DNA from: DASQUK01 sp963813485
GTDB lineage: Bacteria; Actinomycetota; Acidimicrobiia; Acidimicrobiales; VFJN01
Length of the DNA stretch: 64,000 bases
Assembly: GCA_963813485.1 (NCBI GenBank)
Contig: CAWEZE010000021.1
Span: forward strand, 62,001-126,000
Direction: 5' to 3'
Of the stretch, positions 35,895 to 45,132 are shown one piece after another. Each line of letters begins with the position of its first letter. Position 1 is the stretch's first letter. Made by a program: the position numbers and the translations under genes. Below the pieces are notes generated by a model. That model did not search any database. It worked only from the letters and a program-made list of their open reading frames with translations, and had not been told where the DNA came from.

Positions 35895-37461
35895 CTAGGT
35901 GACGCTGACGACCCGGTCCACGACGACTCGGAGCCGCTCCTCGAACGCTCCGACGTCGAAGGCGCGGGCCCGGGTGATCGCAGACGACGACATCCGCTGG
36001 CGGGCTCGATCGTCCTCGATGAGCTGGCGGGTGAGGGCGACCAGCCCTTCGAGGGTTCGGAAGTGGAACCCGTCAACTCCATGGCGCACCGTCTCGAGCT
36101 GACCCGCCAAACCGATGACCACGGGCACGGCCCCGGCCGACATGGCCTCGACTGTGGTGATGCCGAAGTGCTCGAGGCGACCAGGGTGACGTTGGGCATC
36201 CTCACCCAACCCGGACGCGTGCCAGTAGATGCTGGCCGCGCCATAGAGCGCCTCGAGCTGCGCGCCGGTCGCGTCCACGTGGATCCGGACTGGATATCCC
36301 TCTGCGACCCGCCTGACCTCATCGACATAGTCCCGGCCTGCGTCAGAGCAACCGCCTACGAGATGCAGGGTCCAGCCCCGTACGCCCTGGTCGACGAGCG
36401 CGCGGAACGCCTGGACGAGTTCGAGCTGCTTCTTGGAATGTCCCATGTCAGCCGGGAAGAAGCGGCCGACGGACAGGATGGTCGGTTCCTTGGCCCTTGG
36501 CGCGTGCATCGTGACCGGTGGGTAGACAACTTCACTGTCACAGCCCCAGTAGCGGTACACCCACGTCCGGGTGAACTGGGAGTTGGCGACGACTGCGCCA
36601 TACGACTCCGTCCAGTCCGCGGAGGTCGACGCAGTGACGGCGAAAGGGAGCCAGCGGGCCATCGACGCCATCCGCCGCGAGCCGAGGTCCAGGCGCTTGA
36701 GCGGTACGCCGAGGCGCCGCCGGTCCCCGGTACCCAGCAGCTCCGCGGGCACGAACGTGTCGGACACGATGCGCACCTCGACCGGTACGCCGGGCTCGGG
36801 GCTCACGACCTCTACCTTGGCCACGACGGACCGCCGTCCGTCGAGGCGCGAACGCTGCGGGGCCAGGGTCAGCTCGGACTCCACCTCGCCGTCCACCTCG
36901 ACGCGAACCGGGGTCGGACCAGCGTCGCGGGGCCGCAGATGGCCGAACGCCAGGCGCACCGTGACGGGCGAACCTGGCTTGGTGACGAACCGAAGCCCGC
37001 GCGTCACCGTTGGTCCAGGCGACCCCACCCACGCCGACCTCGCGGTGGTAGAAGCCCTGCCCCCACTGCATGCTCACATCGAGCGACCGACGCAGCCGTG
37101 GGAAGGCCCGGCCGAGCGCCTGCTGCACGCCCCCGAGGTGCCCGTCGAGCGGCGGCGGAAAGTGCACGACGTAGAGGCTTCGGGGGTTGGGCGCGGGGTC
37201 CGAGCTCATGTACGACACATTGACGAACAGGTCGTAGTCGCGGGCGGCCCTGGTGATGGCACCGGCCTCGTCGTCGACGGTTCGGACATCCACCTTGGAC
37301 AGCTCCACGTGCAGGCGGTCGGCCAACCAGTCGACGTCGACGGGGTCGTGGGAGAGGAGGTCGAGCGGGCCGTCGCCGGACAAGATCTGGGCTACGACGG
37401 CCCCGTACTTCTCCGCACCGCCGCCGGTCTCCCAGTACCGGTTGTACACGGCGGTCCTCAT
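35895..37461 (-). CDS. Glycosyltransferase family 1/4 (GT-B), frameshifted
   Basis: The N-terminus from ATG 37461 (RTAVYNRYWETGGGAEKYGAVVAQIL, then DLFVNVSYMSSDP, SLYVVHFPPPLDGHLGG) and the C-terminal domain (VVANSQFTRTWVYRYWG, VVYPPV, ILSVGRFFPADMGHSKKQLELVQAF, LHLVGGCSDAG, ASIYWHASGLGEDAQRHPGRLEHFGITTVEAMSAGAVPVV) lie in different frames, joined near 37020-37032; the span is 3n+1, giving ~521 residues. The C-terminal EHFGITTVEAMSAG is the nucleotide-sugar-binding E(x7)E motif. A central stretch (VTVRLAFGHLRPRDAG with VRVEVDG) is an inserted beta domain. The same type of insertion occurs in the neighbouring GT2. ATG overlaps the GT2 stop (ATGA). Confidence 0.82.
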
Positions 37462-38792
37462 CGCGTGACCGACCAGCCCGTGATTGCCTCGTCGTGGACG
37501 CGCTGGCGAGCGCGCAGACGGCGCCGGTCGGGCAGCACTTGGGGCAGCATGCGGACGTACCCTCCGAACGACCTCAGCCTCGCCACGACGAGCGCCGGGT
37601 GCGGCCGGCGTCCCCGTGCGATTGGACGGAGGACGTCTCGCGCCGCATACGAGGCTGTGGACAGAAGGAACCGCCCGGCTGCCCGGGCCGCGAGCTGCCG
37701 CGGCGCATTCTTGCTGAGCATCACCAAGCGATTGCGCTCTGTGAAGTGCTGGAACAGGGGGGAGCCCTCGACGCTGGTCGCCGCGTGCAGGTGACGCATG
37801 ACGGCCGAAGGCACGTAACGGTACCGCCACCCGCGCGCCTGGCCCCTCCAGGCCATGTCAGTGTCCTCGTAGTATAGGAAGAACCGTTCGTCGAACAGCC
37901 CAACGTCCTCGACGTAGCCGGGCCGCAACAGCACGCCGGCGCCGCACCAGGCGAAGACGTCCTGGGGCTCGTCGTACTGGCCGGTGTCGTGCTCGAGGAA
38001 CCCGCGGTCGCCACCCCACGAGCCGTTCACCAGCACGGATCCGGCGTTGTTGATCACGTCGTAGGGTGCCCCCGTCAGCGCGATGTCGTGCCACTCAGGC
38101 GCCTGGCCCACGTCAGCCGGAGTGACGCCACCGCCGCCGTCGAGCTCGACCTTGACCGGGCGGTCGCTGGCGAGGCGGACGCGGGCCGCGACGGCCCCCG
38201 CTGTGACGGGCACACCGATCTCAGCCCGGTCACCCAGCCAACGCAACTCTGCCTCAGCGGGTGGCCCGGCCTCCGCGTGGTACGCGCCTCGACCGAACAC
38301 GGCCCATCGCCACCGATCCTCGCCCTCGACCTCCAGCCCGCTGATGCGGACGCCGAGGTCGCGCCCGTCGGGTGGTACCTGGTGCGTGGGGGCGCTCACC
38401 ACCAGGTCGAGGAACTGCGGGGCAAGCAGGATCTTCGGGCAGGCAGCACCGAGGGCCGCGTCGGCATCGAGCGCCGCCACAAGCGGATGGAGGTAGCCCG
38501 GCTCGACGAAGGCGTCGTTGTTGACGAGCCCGACGAAGTCGAGGTCGCCGAGGTCGCGCATCGCGAGGTTGTTCCCGGGGAAGCCACGGTTGCGCTCAGA
38601 TCGGATGAGCCTGACCCGGGGCCGTGTCTCCAGAACGCGATCCGAGCCGTCGGAGCTGGCGTTGTCGACGACCACGATCTCCAAGCGGTCGGCGGGCCAG
38701 TCGAGCCGCTCCAGGTGCTCGACACAGCGGACGACCTGCTCGCCACCGTTGTAGTTGAGCACGACGAGGCGGACACGGGGGTGGGGCATCAT
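37458..38792 (-). CDS. Glycosyltransferase family 2 with inserted beta domain
   Basis: 444 residues from ATG 38792; the longer frame to 38897 would run under the divergent transporter promoter. Rhamnosyltransferase-like GT-A motifs: VRLVVLNYNGGEQVVRCVEHL, IVVVDNASSDGSD, NRGFPGNNLAMRDLGDLDFVGLVNNDAFVEPGYLHPLVAAL, GAACPKILL, then after an insertion of ~110 residues (roughly 150-260, EGEDRWRWAVFGRGAYHAEAG and so on), WCGAGVLLRPGYVEDVGLFDERFFLYYEDTDMAWRGQARG with the catalytic ED. The insertion resembles the beta-rich region in the next gene, suggesting shared acceptor contacts. Divergent from wzm; ATGA overlap with the downstream GT. Confidence 0.87.
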   Translation of the reverse strand: MMPHPRVRLVVLNYNGGEQVVRCVEHLERLDWPADRLEIVVVDNASSDGSDRVLETRPRVRLIRSERNRGFPGNNLAMRDLGDLDFVGLVNNDAFVEPGYLHPLVAALDADAALGAACPKILLAPQFLDLVVSAPTHQVPPDGRDLGVRISGLEVEGEDRWRWAVFGRGAYHAEAGPPAEAELRWLGDRAEIGVPVTAGAVAARVRLASDRPVKVELDGGGGVTPADVGQAPEWHDIALTGAPYDVINNAGSVLVNGSWGGDRGFLEHDTGQYDEPQDVFAWCGAGVLLRPGYVEDVGLFDERFFLYYEDTDMAWRGQARGWRYRYVPSAVMRHLHAATSVEGSPLFQHFTERNRLVMLSKNAPRQLAARAAGRFLLSTASYAARDVLRPIARGRRPHPALVVARLRSFGGYVRMLPQVLPDRRRLRARQRVHDEAITGWSVTR

Positions 38793-38858
38793 CCTATGTT
38801 GACCGACGGGGAACCCTAGGTGCGACCACCCGGTACCGGGCGATCGCCGGCCTGTCGG

Positions 38859-38875
38859 TACAGTCGCGCCCCGTG
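38859..38875 (+). promoter_or_regulatory. Leaderless-type promoter of the wzm-wzt unit
   Basis: TACAGT (38859-38864) is followed by 8 nt and GTG 38873. No Shine-Dalgarno sequence precedes the GTG, which supports leaderless initiation. No convincing -35 is present. Confidence 0.4.
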
Positions 38876-39706
38876 GCATCCCGCCTCCCGGACACACGAG
38901 CCCTTCCGACCGATCTGCTGTGGAACCTCACCCTGCGGGAGCTCCGGAGCCGGTTCAAGCGCTCGACGCTCGGGTGGCTGTGGTCGGTTATCAACCCACT
39001 CGCCAGCATCGCCATCTACACCCTTGTGTTCGGGGTTTTCCTCGACGTGCCGCCGCCGGTCGGCGACCCGAGCGGCCTGCACGTGTACGGCTTCTTCCTC
39101 GTCTGCGGCCTCTTGCCCTGGACGTACCTCACCAACGGCCTGAACGGTGCGACTGCCTCGATCGTCGTCAACGAGGGCCTCGTCAAGAAGGTCTACTTCC
39201 CGCGCTCGGTGTTGCCGACCGCCTCCACGCTGGCGTGGCTCGCAGGATTCGGCGTCGAGCTGGCGGTGCTGGGGATCGTGCTGCTCGCCGCCGGCAACAT
39301 GATCCTGCCCTGGATCCCGGTGGTGCTGCTGCTCATGGTCCTGGAGACCGGTTTCGTCCTCGGCCTCGGCCTGTTCTTGTCCGCGGCCAACGCCTACTTC
39401 CGCGACGTCCAGCATTTCCTGGCCATCGTGCTGAACATCTGGTTCTACGCCACGCCCATCCTCTACCCCTCCGACCAGATCCCTGAGGAGTTCGACCTGC
39501 TTGGTGTGACGATCCCTCTACGCGACCTGCTGGTCACCCTCAACCCGATGGCCGTGTTCGTCGACGCCTATCGGGCCGTGCTGTACGACCTGACGTGGCC
39601 GACGCTCAACCAGTGGGCCGCCATGTTTGCCATATCCGCCCTGACCCTCGTTCTCGGTGCCGCCGCCTTCCGCCGCCTCGAACCCCGGCTGGCCGAGGAG
39701 CTGTGA
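38873..39706 (+). CDS. wzm: Polysaccharide ABC exporter permease (Wzm)
   Basis: 277 residues, the usual size of an ABC-2 type O-antigen/teichoic acid permease. N-terminal amphipathic region LLWNLTLRELRSRFKRSTLGWLWSVINPL is the family hallmark, followed by six hydrophobic helices and FPRSVLPTASTLAWL, ANAYFRDVQHFLAIVLNIWFYATPILYP (the conserved FRDV...ATPI block) and LNPMAVFVDAYRAVLY. It moves a completed lipid-linked glycan across the cytoplasmic membrane. Its TGA overlaps the ATG of the ATPase gene. Confidence 0.95.
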   Translation: MASRLPDTRALPTDLLWNLTLRELRSRFKRSTLGWLWSVINPLASIAIYTLVFGVFLDVPPPVGDPSGLHVYGFFLVCGLLPWTYLTNGLNGATASIVVNEGLVKKVYFPRSVLPTASTLAWLAGFGVELAVLGIVLLAAGNMILPWIPVVLLLMVLETGFVLGLGLFLSAANAYFRDVQHFLAIVLNIWFYATPILYPSDQIPEEFDLLGVTIPLRDLLVTLNPMAVFVDAYRAVLYDLTWPTLNQWAAMFAISALTLVLGAAAFRRLEPRLAEEL

Positions 39707-40920
39707 TGCCAGCCACCTCAGCCATCGCGGTCGACGACGTCGCCAAGCGCTTCCGGCTGGTCCACGAGCGCAACACGACGCTCAAGGCCACGGTCTTCAG
39801 CGGGTTCCGGCGGACCGTCCACGAAGAGTTCTGGGCCCTGAAGGGCGTGTCGTTCGAGGTCGAGGAAGGCACCACCTACGGCCTGATCGGCCACAACGGT
39901 TCCGGTAAGTCGACGTTGCTCAAGTGCATGGCACGCATCTACCGGCCCGACCGGGGTGAGATACGCACCCGGGGGCGTGTGTCGGCGCTGCTGGAGCTGG
40001 GCGCAGGCTTCCATCCCGAACTGTCGGGTCGCGAGAACGTCTATCTCAACGCCAGCATCCTGGGGCTCTCCAAGCGAGACGTGGACCGGCGTTTCGACGA
40101 GATCGTCGGGTTCGCCGGGCTCGAGCAGTTCATCGACACGCCGGTGAAGAACTACTCGTCGGGCATGTTCGTCCGGCTGGGCTTCTCCGTGGCCATCACC
40201 GTCGAGCCCGACGTGCTGCTGGTGGACGAGATCCTGGCGGTCGGTGACGAAGCCTTCCAGCAGCGGTGCATGGAGAAGTTCGCCGACATCCGACGCTCGG
40301 GACGCACCATCGTGCTGGTCAGCCACGGGCTCGACTCCGTGCGCAACATCTGCGACCGGGCGGCGTGGCTCGACCATGGTGACCTGGTCAAGGAGGGCGA
40401 GACTCACGACGTGGTGACGGCCTACCTGGAGTCGGTGCGCGATGACCGCCGCGCCCGCGAGCACCAGACCGGCAGCGTCGTCACCCCCGAAGAGGCGATC
40501 GGGGACTGGCACATCCGTGAGGTTCGGATCGTCGACGAGACGGGGCGCGACATCGACGTGGTCGGCAGCGGGGACAAGGTCACGATCCGGGTCGAGCTCG
40601 AAGTGGCCCGCGACGAAGAGGTGGCCCTGGCGCTCGGCCTCTACCGCACGGACGGCGTCCACGTCGCCGGTCCAGTCAATCGGTTTCGCACCCGAGGTGC
40701 CGGTCTCCGGACGGTCGACTACACCGTCCCCCACATGGTCCTGGCCAGCGGAACCTACGACGTGTCTGCCCGACTGCTCGACGACCACCTGCAGCGGACC
40801 CACGCTGTGCGTCGGCGAGCCGCCCGCATCGACGTGAAGTCCGACCAGCACGCCGACATCGGCGGCCTGGTGGCGCTCGGGGGGGCCTGGTCGGTGTCCG
40901 TCGAGGGGTCCGCAACATGA
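39706..40920 (+). CDS. wzt: Polysaccharide ABC exporter ATPase with C-terminal substrate domain (Wzt)
   Basis: 404 residues starting at ATG 39706, sharing TGATG with wzm. Walker A GHNGSGKST at 62-70, LLELGAGFHPELSGRENVYLN (the TagH/Wzt signature), YSSGMFVRLGFSVAI, Walker B DVLLVDEILAVGDE and switch LVSHGLDSVRNICDRAAWLDHG. From ~residue 260 (DWHIREVRIVDETGRDIDVVGSGDKVTIRVE) an immunoglobulin-like Wzt_C domain follows. In O9a-type systems this domain binds the modified non-reducing end of the glycan, so export would require prior capping. The surrounding methyl and pyruvyl transferases are candidates for that cap. Confidence 0.95.
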   Translation: MPATSAIAVDDVAKRFRLVHERNTTLKATVFSGFRRTVHEEFWALKGVSFEVEEGTTYGLIGHNGSGKSTLLKCMARIYRPDRGEIRTRGRVSALLELGAGFHPELSGRENVYLNASILGLSKRDVDRRFDEIVGFAGLEQFIDTPVKNYSSGMFVRLGFSVAITVEPDVLLVDEILAVGDEAFQQRCMEKFADIRRSGRTIVLVSHGLDSVRNICDRAAWLDHGDLVKEGETHDVVTAYLESVRDDRRAREHQTGSVVTPEEAIGDWHIREVRIVDETGRDIDVVGSGDKVTIRVELEVARDEEVALALGLYRTDGVHVAGPVNRFRTRGAGLRTVDYTVPHMVLASGTYDVSARLLDDHLQRTHAVRRRAARIDVKSDQHADIGGLVALGGAWSVSVEGSAT

Positions 40921-41012
40921 CGGTTGCCGGCGAGTCCACACCCCGCGAGAACGTCGGGGACGAAACCCACAGGGATGTCGCTTCCTCCCGGAAGTGACGA
41001 GGCGGCGGCGCC

Positions 41013-43104
41013 ATGAAATCGATCCCGCACGAAACGGCCACGTCCAGCGGCGACACCACGACCGAGGACCGGAGGGTCCCGAGCGACCGCACGATCGGCG
41101 CCGACGTGGCGATCAAGGTGCCGTCCCTCACCGTGGGCGAGGCGTCGGCGTTGCTGGGCGTCGGCCTGGTGGCGGCGATCGCCACATGGTCGTTGGCTCT
41201 GGCTCAGCTCGGCCGGCACGACGGCTGGCTGGCCGTCGTTTTGGGCCTCCTGACGGCGGCGGCCGGCGCCGGCCTTTGCGCCTCGATGGGCCCGCGGCCG
41301 GCGATCCGTGTCGATGTCACAGAGCTCGCCCTGCTGGCCGCCGTGATAGCCGCCGGCGCGTTCTTCTTCTTGCCAGGCTTTCACTACGCGTACGGCGACA
41401 AGGACCCGGGCATCTACGTCGCGCACGGCTTCGCCATCGCCCGCGAGGGCGACGTGGACATCGACGACCCGGTCACCGGGCGGGGGCTGACGACCGGCCT
41501 CGAGCAGGGACAGAGGTTCCCGGGCATCTGGGCCGACTCGGACCATCCGAACCAGGTGACGTCGCAGTTTTACCACCTGTATTCGTCCCTGCTCGCCACG
41601 GCCGAGGACATCGGTGGGCCCCGCGCTGTTCAACCTGACCCCCCTGCTCGCCATCGGGTCCTGTTGCCTGGTCGTCCTGGCCACCCGCCGGGCTGCGGGA
41701 ACGGTCGTGGCCGTGGTCGCGGGCGCGCTTCTCGTCACCTCGATGATGCAGGTATGGCAGGCGAAGTACCCGTCCACCGAGATCTTCGCCCAGGTGCTCC
41801 TGTCCGGGGCGCTTCTGGCCGCCGTCCTGGCCATCGATCGGAGATGGGTAGGGGGGTCGTTCATCGTCGGCGTCCTGGCCGGGGTCAGCTTCCTGGCACG
41901 CCCTGACGGATTCCTCTACGTGCTGCTGGCAGCGGGCTCCGTCGCGATCGTCATCGCCGCCGGGCGCGCCGACGCCCGCGTTGCGGCGCTGATCGGCGGT
42001 CTGGCGGTGTCGCTCCCCTACGCGATGTGGAACGCCTACGTCGCTCGTGAGCATTACACCGAGGTGAACTCGGTACCCGGCCCAGTGACATTGGTCGGCG
42101 CCATCGCACTCATGGTTGCGGCCGGCTTCATCGCGCGTCGCGTGTTCGTCACGCTTGGTCGCCGCTTTCCGCGCACGCACCTTGACAGGCCGGCCCAATT
42201 GCTCGCCCGGTGGAGGATCCCTGTGGGCGCGGTGCTGAGCGTCGCCTTCGGCGCGCTGTTTCTTCTTCTGTTCTTCCGCCGCGAACTGTTCGGCGAGGAC
42301 TATCGCTACTCGCACTTCACCGGCAGGGTTGAACGGTCCTTCGCCGAGATGAGCACGCCCTGGCTGTCGTGGTTCGTCACCCTTCGAGGGCTTGTCGCCA
42401 TGTGGCTCGGCATCTGCTTGGTGCTCATCCAGAGGTGGCGGGGCTCGCTGTTCGCATTGGTGGCCACCGGCGTGCTGCTGCTGCCGCTCTACCTCTACAA
42501 CCCACGCGTATCGATGCGGCTCATGTGGTGGGTTCGGCGGTTCATCCCCACGGTGGTCCCCGTGGTCGTCATCCTCATCGCCATCGCCATCGGCTGGGCG
42601 CTCACTCGCCGCTGGATGACCGTTCGGCTCGCCGGCGCCGTCCTCCTCGTGACGCTCCTCGTCGAGTATGTGGGTATGTCCAGTCCCCTTCGGGACCACG
42701 ACGAGATGGGCGGCTCATGGGACCTGTCGGCGGCGATCGCCGCGCAGGCGGGCACCGAGCAGGGTGTGTTCCTCTTCCCTCCGCCCGTGTCCGCCAACGA
42801 CGTCGTGCGCAACACACCCGGCATCGTCTGGTTCGTATTCGATCAGGTGGCTGCCCGCCTGCCGAGCGACTACGACCTCGCCACCGTCGACGGATACCAG
42901 GAGGCGTTCCCGGACCGTCCCGTCTTCGTCGTCGCGCCTGGCGAAGGCCTGCCCGACCACCTGCCGGCCGACCGCTTCAGAATGTCTGGACACGTCGCGG
43001 GGGAGGTCGTGGCCTGGGAGGAGAGCCGCGACGAGCGGCCGGACGAGGCGGTCACGACGCAGTGGCCGGTCAGCATCTGGCAGCTGACGGGATCAGCGGG
43101 ATAG
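41013..43104 (+). CDS. Membrane GT-C family glycosyltransferase, frameshifted
   Basis: ATG 41013 begins a cytoplasmic tail, then helices from ~residue 45 (ALLGVGLVAAIATWSLALA, AVVLGLLTAAAGAGL, LALLAAVIAAGAFFFL). The first outer loop has YAYGDKDPGIYVAHGFAIAREG, with acidic residues as in GT-C active sites. At ~41611-41616 an extra G shifts the frame between ATAEDIGG and GPALFNLTPLLAIG; the span is 3n+1 and the joined protein is ~696 residues with 10-12 helices and a small C-terminal soluble domain (GTEQGVFLFPPPVS, RDERPDEAV). Sequence outside the first loop is not diagnostic. It is 92 bp after wzt and probably adds sugars on the outer face. Confidence 0.78.
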
Positions 43105-43127
43105 CGGGCTTGGACGAACGGACCGGC

Positions 43128-43874
43128 CTAGCCAGGCCGCCGAGCGAAGCCGACGAGGCCGACCCCCCTGTTGGGGTAGCGGCGTTGAATCACGCGGAAC
43201 GGCGCCATTGCGTACCAGTTAGCGCGGCGAACCCAGTCCGGTAGTTGGACATTGCGGGCGCTCTGGGCGGTGCGGTCGGCGAGATCCGTGGGAGTTGACG
43301 ATCGAGCGAGGCGGCGGCGAGCGAACCAGTTGTAGCCGACGTCGAGTACGGCACCGGCCGGAAAGCCGTAGTACCGGACATCGATGGGCTCCAGGCCTGT
43401 GGCCTCGAACAGCTTCGTGAGATCGTCGATTGTGTAGCGCCGCACGTGCCCGACCAGCTCGTCCCAGGGGCCGAAGCGGTGCGGGTCCGCGGGAACCGAC
43501 ACGAGCACGTGTCCGCCTGGGCGGACGTGCTCGACCCACCGCGCCAACGTGCCGGCATCGTCGACGATGTGCTCGAGCACCTCGAAGGCGCATACCAGGT
43601 CGAAGCGCTCCCCGCCGTCCAGGTCGGCGATGTCGCGGACCATGCGTGCGTCGCCCTGGCCGATCCGGGACGCTGCGATGCCCCGGGACGTGTCGTCGGG
43701 CTCGACCCCGACGTACGTGGCACGAGACGCGAGGTGGACGGCGACCCCACCGGTGCCGGTGCCCAGCTCCAGGATCGTCTGGGGCCGAAGCGCGTCGAGC
43801 CGCTCCTGGATCAGGGGCCAGCGCAGGGTGGAGTTCGCCCCCAGCGAGGGTCGAGCGACTGCGTTTCCCGGCAC
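43128..43874 (-). CDS. Class I SAM-dependent methyltransferase
   Basis: ~248 residues from GTG 43874; TTG 43880, which overlaps the upstream stop as TTGA, is an equally good start. Motif I ILELGTGTGGVAVHLASRA, YVGVEPDDTSRGIA, ERFDLVCAFEVLEHIVDDAGTLARWVEHVRPGGHVLVSVP, then HRFGPWDELVGHVRRYTIDDLTKLFEATGLEP, a signature of methyltransferases acting on glycan or ubiquinone-like substrates. The C-terminal region VLDVGYNWFARRRLA is mildly hydrophobic. It overlaps the GT2 gene and ends at a convergent junction with the GT-C gene, 24 bp away. Confidence 0.85.
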   Translation of the reverse strand: MPGNAVARPSLGANSTLRWPLIQERLDALRPQTILELGTGTGGVAVHLASRATYVGVEPDDTSRGIAASRIGQGDARMVRDIADLDGGERFDLVCAFEVLEHIVDDAGTLARWVEHVRPGGHVLVSVPADPHRFGPWDELVGHVRRYTIDDLTKLFEATGLEPIDVRYYGFPAGAVLDVGYNWFARRRLARSSTPTDLADRTAQSARNVQLPDWVRRANWYAMAPFRVIQRRYPNRGVGLVGFARRPG

Positions 43875-43876
43875 CT

Positions 43877-44983
43877 TCAAACCCGCGTTCGCTCGGGCAC
43901 ATCCGATGACGTCGCCGGTCCATCCCCGGAACCGGTCTTCCGCGCGCCGCTGTCGGCTGCCTGCGACGTCGACGACGGCTCGGGTTCCGGCTCCCCGAGG
44001 TCGCCCCGGCGTCCTGGCATGTAGTGCGAGGGCGGCACCCCGAGCTGCAATTCGATGCGCCGTACCCGTTCCAACGTGCGCTGGGTCACGACGCGGTGGG
44101 CGCTGATCAGGTCGGCCAACACGCCCAGCGCAAACACCTGGATAGCCGCAACGAAGAGCACGCCGCCCAACACGATCGACTGCAGGTGGCCGCCCCGATT
44201 GCCGTTGGCGATCCAGTCCCACACGAAGGGAGACCATGCGGCCAGCGAGCCGACCAGCAGCAGGACGGCGAGTGCCGTGAACACCTGGAGCGGCTCGTAG
44301 CCGGCGTAGATCCGGAAGATGGCGATGGTATTGCGTCGGACGTACGACCACATCGAGCCGAAAAGGCGCGACTCGCGGGTCTTGGGATTGGTCGACACGG
44401 GAACGTCGACGACCGCGATCAGGCTCTTGCCGGCCTGGATGAGCGACTCGAGCGTGTAGGTGAACTTGGACACCACCGTCAGGCCCAGGGCGGCCTCGCG
44501 GTTGTAGGCGCGGAAGCCGGACGTGGCGTCGGGCACCTCCGTGTCGGACGCGTGCCGGACCGCCCAGCTTCCCACACGTTGCAGCCGCTTCTTGGCGTAC
44601 GAGAAATCGTCGACCTCCATCACCCGGCGGTCGCCCACCACCATGTCGGCCTCGCCGGACAAGATGGGCGCCACCAGCGCCGGGATACCGGCCGCCGAGT
44701 ACTGGTTGTCGGCGTCGGTGTTGACGATCACGTCGGCTCCTAGTTTCAGGCCGGCGTCGAGGCCCGCCTGGAACGCCGAGGCCAGGCCCTTGTTGTTGGT
44801 CAGCTTGACGATGTGGTCGACACCGTGCTCCCGCGCCACCTCGACGGTGCCGTCCGTGGAGCCGTCGTCGATGATCAGCCACTCGACCCGGTCGAACCCG
44901 TCGAGCCGCCGTGGCAGGCCGGCGAGCGTGGCCGGGAGCTGAGCCTCTTCGTTGAGGCACGGGATCTGGATGATGAGTTTCAT
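43877..44983 (-). CDS. Polyprenyl-phosphate glycosyltransferase (GT2, GtrB-like)
   Basis: 368 residues. GT-A domain: LIIQIPCLNEEAQLPATLAGL, EWLIIDDGSTDGT, NNKGLASAFQAGLDAGLKLGADVIVNTDADNQY (metal-binding DAD), VVGDRRVM, DATSGFRAYNREAALGL and SLIAVVDVPVSTNPKTRESRLFGS. Two C-terminal helices (VFTALAVLLLVGSLAAW, IVLGGVLFVAAIQVFALGVLADL) anchor it, as in GtrB/ArnC-like enzymes that charge undecaprenyl phosphate with a sugar. Such a lipid-linked sugar would be the donor for the GT-C enzymes of this locus. A low-complexity Pro/Glu/Ser tail follows. Confidence 0.88.
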   Translation of the reverse strand: MKLIIQIPCLNEEAQLPATLAGLPRRLDGFDRVEWLIIDDGSTDGTVEVAREHGVDHIVKLTNNKGLASAFQAGLDAGLKLGADVIVNTDADNQYSAAGIPALVAPILSGEADMVVGDRRVMEVDDFSYAKKRLQRVGSWAVRHASDTEVPDATSGFRAYNREAALGLTVVSKFTYTLESLIQAGKSLIAVVDVPVSTNPKTRESRLFGSMWSYVRRNTIAIFRIYAGYEPLQVFTALAVLLLVGSLAAWSPFVWDWIANGNRGGHLQSIVLGGVLFVAAIQVFALGVLADLISAHRVVTQRTLERVRRIELQLGVPPSHYMPGRRGDLGEPEPEPSSTSQAADSGARKTGSGDGPATSSDVPERTRV

Positions 44984-45132
44984 GCGAGATTCTCACGGTA
45001 CTCGGCTGACCGGCCTCGTCGCCTTGGGAGGGGGACGCCGGCTCGTTAGCATCGCGCCGTCCGCCGGACGGTCGTGAAGGATGTCATGCCGATGCCCGAA
45101 GCTATCGCCACTCGCCGCCGCCCCTCGGCGAC

